A stretch of 9,955 nucleotides of DNA from the NCBI GenBank assembly GCA_022865545.1, contig JALHTA010000080.1:1-9955 (forward strand). The letters run 5' to 3'. Below, one piece after another: positions 7,056 through 9,955 of the stretch. This DNA is from Actinomycetota bacterium (lineage in GTDB: Bacteria > Actinomycetota > Humimicrobiia > Humimicrobiales > Humimicrobiaceae). Both the position numbers and the translations under genes were made by a program. The notes under the pieces were generated by a model. That model was not told where the DNA came from. It ran no database searches and saw only the letters and a program-made list of their open reading frames with translations. Numbering within the stretch: position 1 is the first letter of the stretch; each line of letters begins with the position of its first letter.

Positions 7056-8285
7056 ATGGATAAACATAATCTTCATCAGAAGAAACTAGTATTATTTGGA
7101 GCAGGTAATATCGGACGTTCATTTATAGGGCAGTTATTTAGCAGGTCTGGTTATGAAGTAGTTTTTGTAGACATCGTGGTTCCGATAATCGAAGCGCTGA
7201 ATAAAAAGAGATCCTATAATGTCATTATAAAAGGCGATAGGGAAGAGATAATAAATGTCAAACATGTACGCGGAGTTTTGGCATCAGATAAGGAAAAAGT
7301 AGTAGAAGAAGTAAGTAATGCAGATATTATTGCCTCTTGTGTTGGAGATAATGCTTTACCACATATTATTCCTCTAATAGCCAAAGGACTCGTCAAGAGA
7401 TATGAAAGGGATAAAAATCTGCCCCTCGATATAATAATAGCCTTGAATATGCGGAATGCAGCTGAATATTTCGAGAAGGAATTATCTAAAATTATCGGTG
7501 ATGATTATCCATTAAATAAAGTAATCGGTCTTGTAGAAACCAGTATCGGTAAAATGGTCCCCATAATGACAAAAGAAGACATGGAGGCAGATATTTTACA
7601 GATATTTGCTGAACCGTATAATAATCTTATCCTGGATAAAAAAGCTTTTAAAAATCCAATACCCGATGTCAAAGGTCTTTCCCCAAAAGATAATATGAAA
7701 GCATGGGTCGACAGGAAATTATTTATCCATAATCTGGGGCATGCAGTGATCACTTATCTGGGCCATTTATATGATAGGAAATTCACTTACCTTTACGAGG
7801 CACTTGCTGTAAAAAAATTATATGACCAGACCAGAGAGACGATGATGCAGGCAGCAGAGATATTAATGAAAAAATACCCAGGTGAATTTACAATAAAAGA
7901 TCTGGAGGACCATATTGATGATCTACTGGAAAGATTCATGAATAAAGCTCTGGGAGATACGATTTATAGAGTTGGAAGAGACCTGTTGAGGAAATTAGGG
8001 CCAGAGGACAGATTGGTTGGAGCTATAAAAATGGGACTGACGCATAATATGAATGTGGATAATATCCTTTATGCTCTGGTTTGCGGCTTCTATTTCAGAG
8101 CTGTCGATGAATCAGGTGATATGTTTGACAGGGATATTGAATTTGTTGAAAAATATTTTAAAAATGGAATAGAGTATATACTTTTAAATGTTTGTGGATT
8201 TAACAGTGACAAGCACAGGCATATAAGTAAGAAGTGTAGAAAATACTCAGAAGAAATTAAAGCATTATATAAAATAAAAGGATAG
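7056..8285 (+). CDS. Mannitol-1-phosphate 5-dehydrogenase family protein
   Basis: This 409-residue protein belongs to the long-chain polyol dehydrogenase family (MtlD type), which interconverts mannitol 1-phosphate and fructose 6-phosphate with NAD(H) in the cytoplasm. The N-terminal Rossmann motif FGAGNIGRSFIG (14-25) differs from the MtlD form by a single Gly-to-Ser change. The acidic residue in VFVD (Asp39) after the second strand suggests NAD over NADP. The catalytic region RKLFIHNLGHA (220-230) keeps the family Lys221, Asn226 and His229. The RVGRDLLRKLGPEDRLVGA block (from 305) is also diagnostic. It is about 27 residues longer than E. coli MtlD, with a basic tail holding Cys380, His387, His389 and Cys394. 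The stop is 4 nt before the next start, so the gene is in the operon. Other hexitol or pentitol phosphates are possible substrates; mannitol 1-phosphate is family-based inference, and no mannitol PTS gene is in view. Confidence 0.88.
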   Translation: MDKHNLHQKKLVLFGAGNIGRSFIGQLFSRSGYEVVFVDIVVPIIEALNKKRSYNVIIKGDREEIINVKHVRGVLASDKEKVVEEVSNADIIASCVGDNALPHIIPLIAKGLVKRYERDKNLPLDIIIALNMRNAAEYFEKELSKIIGDDYPLNKVIGLVETSIGKMVPIMTKEDMEADILQIFAEPYNNLILDKKAFKNPIPDVKGLSPKDNMKAWVDRKLFIHNLGHAVITYLGHLYDRKFTYLYEALAVKKLYDQTRETMMQAAEILMKKYPGEFTIKDLEDHIDDLLERFMNKALGDTIYRVGRDLLRKLGPEDRLVGAIKMGLTHNMNVDNILYALVCGFYFRAVDESGDMFDRDIEFVEKYFKNGIEYILLNVCGFNSDKHRHISKKCRKYSEEIKALYKIKG

Positions 8286-8289
8286 AAAT

Positions 8290-9579
8290 ATGAGCAAGCT
8301 TGAAAAATACAAAAATGATTTTAAAGATAATAAAATCCCAGAGACTATGAAGGCAACAGTATTGTCCGGAGTGGGATTTGAAAATATTGCAGTAAAAAAA
8401 GTACCAGTTCCGGAGCCAGGACCAAAGCAGTTGTTAGCACGGGTAGATGCAGCAGGCGTTTGTACATCAATATTAAAAATAATCCAGCTGGGTGCAGATC
8501 ATAAATATCTAAATGGATGGGATCCGGTAAAATGGCCTATTATCCTGGGAGATGAAGGTTCTCTCACAATAGTAAAAGTAGGAAATAAGCTAGAGGGTAA
8601 GTACTCAATAGGTAAACGTTACGGAATTCAACCGGCTGTTGACCTTGGCCCGATAAACCACCTTGAAAGGTATAATAATAATGGAAAAGGTATGGAAAAA
8701 ACAGCAATCGGATATACCCTGTCCGGCCTATTGGCAGAATATATATTGATCCAGGAAGAGGTAATGGAAGGAAATTGCCTTATCCCTTTGCCAGACGATA
8801 ATATACCGTATTTTGCAGTATCAATGGCTGAACCTATCTCCTGTGTTATATCAGCACAGTCCCGTAATGTTCATATCTATAAGGATTCCCCACAGTCCTC
8901 CAGGTATGCAAAATTGGGGATAAAAGAAAACGGGGTCTGCATAATCGTGGGAGCTGGTGCTATGGGATTAATACATATAGAGCTTGCAATGCGGTTTAGA
9001 CCCAGAGTTTTAATAGTAAATGATATTCTAGAGGAAAGATTAAGTTGGGTTAATAGGGTGCTGGGGCCGAAGGCAGAGAAAAAGGGAATAAAACTTATAA
9101 CAGTAACTCCAGATAAGATATATGATTTATTGACTGATATTACAGACGGTAAGATGGCTGATGACATAATATTACCAGTAGGGATCAAAAAGGTCCAGCA
9201 GGAAGCTTTTGAATGGCTCGGTTTTGGCGGGGTCATAAATTTATTTGGAGGTCTTCCCATAGGAGATTCCATATTAAATATTGACAATATAAAAGTGCAT
9301 TATGAAGAAATAAAAGTTGCTGGTTCTTCCGGCGGTGATCCAGGAGACTATATCGAAACTCTTGAAGCTATTAAAAATAATGATATAGATGCAGGAAATT
9401 ACGTGGCAGCGGTAGGAAGCATTGATGATGCAGTAAAAGTCCTACATATGATAAAAAATAATCAGATCCAGGGGAAAGCTATCTTATATCCTCATAGCAG
9501 GCAGATGGATTTAAAAATGGTAAATAACTGGGACAAAGAAAAAGAAAATAAATTTTTAGAAGAAAATTTAGAAAATTGA
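8290..9579 (+). CDS. Medium-chain dehydrogenase/reductase, L-sorbose-1-phosphate reductase (SorE)-like
   Basis: This 429-residue medium-chain alcohol dehydrogenase has a GroES-like N-terminal domain (about 18-190) and a Rossmann domain with VGAGAMG (220-226). Several stretches recall Klebsiella SorE: LGADHKYL (67-74), EEVMEGNCLIPLP (156-168), AEPISCVI (180-187) and KVHYEEIKVAGSSGG (335-349). SorE reduces L-sorbose 1-phosphate to glucitol 6-phosphate. The catalytic-zinc Cys58 (GVCTS) and Glu181 (AEP) are present, but the usual GHE is GDE (88-89), so the expected His ligand is Asp88. The four-Cys structural-zinc lobe is absent; the region about 112-135 is Asn/Gly-rich instead. A charged tail (about 412-429) ends the protein. 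The ribosome binding site AAAAGGA (8276-8282) lies in the end of the upstream gene, 7 nt before the ATG. The substrate is probably a sugar or polyol phosphate by context, with precise identity unknown. Confidence 0.82.
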   Translation: MSKLEKYKNDFKDNKIPETMKATVLSGVGFENIAVKKVPVPEPGPKQLLARVDAAGVCTSILKIIQLGADHKYLNGWDPVKWPIILGDEGSLTIVKVGNKLEGKYSIGKRYGIQPAVDLGPINHLERYNNNGKGMEKTAIGYTLSGLLAEYILIQEEVMEGNCLIPLPDDNIPYFAVSMAEPISCVISAQSRNVHIYKDSPQSSRYAKLGIKENGVCIIVGAGAMGLIHIELAMRFRPRVLIVNDILEERLSWVNRVLGPKAEKKGIKLITVTPDKIYDLLTDITDGKMADDIILPVGIKKVQQEAFEWLGFGGVINLFGGLPIGDSILNIDNIKVHYEEIKVAGSSGGDPGDYIETLEAIKNNDIDAGNYVAAVGSIDDAVKVLHMIKNNQIQGKAILYPHSRQMDLKMVNNWDKEKENKFLEENLEN

Positions 9580-9621
9580 TATCAATATCTAAATAAATCA
9601 GCGATTATTGAGACTAAAAAA

Positions 9622-9955
9622 ATGATATATACTCTTACTCTAAATCCGGCATTAGATATAACCATTGCAACTAATGTCATAAACAAAGACAGTATCAACA
9701 AGACTAAATTAAGATCAGTCTCAGCTGGGGGTAAAGGTTTTAATACCTCCAGAGGACTTAACTGTCTTAAAACCGGTAATACAGCTATTGCTTTTTGCGG
9801 CGGTCTATTCGGTGATGATATGAAAAAGCTTCTGGAAGAGGAAAAAATAAGATCCAGACTTATTCCCATAAAAAATAGCATCAGGGTAAATATAAAAGTG
9901 GTCGAAAAAGAAAGTAAAAAATTAATCGAGTTTAATGAGAAGGGACCACTGGTGC
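9622..9955 (+). CDS. PfkB-family kinase, 1-phosphofructokinase-like, N-terminal part (3' end outside window)
   Basis: The first 111 codons of an open frame that leaves the window. MIYTLTLNPALD (1-12) is the classic start of bacterial 1-phosphofructokinase (FruK) and tagatose-6-phosphate kinase (LacC), with the substrate-contacting Asp12. SAGGKGFNTSR (34-44) matches the substrate-binding GGKGxNxSR motif, with Thr where Val is common. CGGLFGDD (59-66) and IRVNIKV (87-93) match further conserved blocks. These enzymes phosphorylate fructose 1-phosphate or tagatose 6-phosphate to the bisphosphate, the last step before aldolase cleavage. The ATP-binding C-terminal motif is not in the window, so activity cannot be confirmed. 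The start is 42 nt after the SorE-like stop. The ribosome binding site is weak (GAG at 9610-9612), but the alignment of the N-terminus with the family fixes the ATG. An operon with the three genes upstream is likely. Confidence 0.85.
   Translation, partial: MIYTLTLNPALDITIATNVINKDSINKTKLRSVSAGGKGFNTSRGLNCLKTGNTAIAFCGGLFGDDMKKLLEEEKIRSRLIPIKNSIRVNIKVVEKESKKLIEFNEKGPLV

Noticed and set aside
8877..9287. 136-codon minus-strand open frame within the SorE-like gene
   Set aside because: It is the mirror of the Rossmann domain and has no recognisable motif.
9582..9881. 99-codon minus-strand open frame over the start of the kinase gene
   Set aside because: The plus-strand frame carries clear PfkB motifs; the minus frame is an antisense shadow.

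Overview
The window is a densely packed, single-strand (+) stretch of a bacterial chromosome. It is AT-rich by eye, with heavy use of ATA (Ile) and AGA/AGG (Arg) codons and A-rich leaders. That suggests a low-GC, probably anaerobic bacterium, but nothing here fixes the phylum: Firmicutes, Atribacterota, Thermotogota or a low-GC Actinomycetota relative are all possible. No rRNA, tRNA, CRISPR, transposon or att site was seen, and all credible genes are on the + strand.

Region 1 (1-4541) is a stress and transport block. It opens with the last 38 codons of a DnaJ-type co-chaperone. An 87-bp A-rich gap follows, containing a striking 11-bp tandem repeat whose last unit overlaps the ribosome binding site of the full-length disaggregase gene clpB. 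The clpB stop codon overlaps the start of an ABC-2 type ATPase gene (TAATG), and the matching permease gene follows with no gap. DnaJ and ClpB belong to the same disaggregation machinery. Why a two-gene exporter is translationally coupled to ClpB is not obvious.

Region 2 (4542-4682) is the only substantial non-coding gap. It holds two abutting 20-bp imperfect palindromes. The first covers the -10 element of a plausible sigma70-type promoter, which suggests a regulated promoter for the next operon.

Region 3 (4683-9955) is a metabolic operon of four tightly spaced genes. It encodes a single-chain fusion of the alpha and beta E1 subunits of an acetoin/pyruvate-type thiamine diphosphate (ThDP) dehydrogenase, a mannitol-1-phosphate 5-dehydrogenase family protein, a medium-chain dehydrogenase resembling L-sorbose-1-phosphate reductase (SorE), and the start of a PfkB-family kinase resembling 1-phosphofructokinase, which runs off the window. 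Three of the four belong to sugar- or polyol-phosphate families, so the operon probably handles a hexitol or ketose phosphate and feeds fructose phosphates to glycolysis. The role of the ThDP enzyme, seen here without lipoyl E2 or E3 genes, is unexplained and is the most interesting question in the window. The E1 fusion has extra loops, including one inside the ThDP motif, and the SorE-like enzyme has Asp in place of the usual zinc-binding His.
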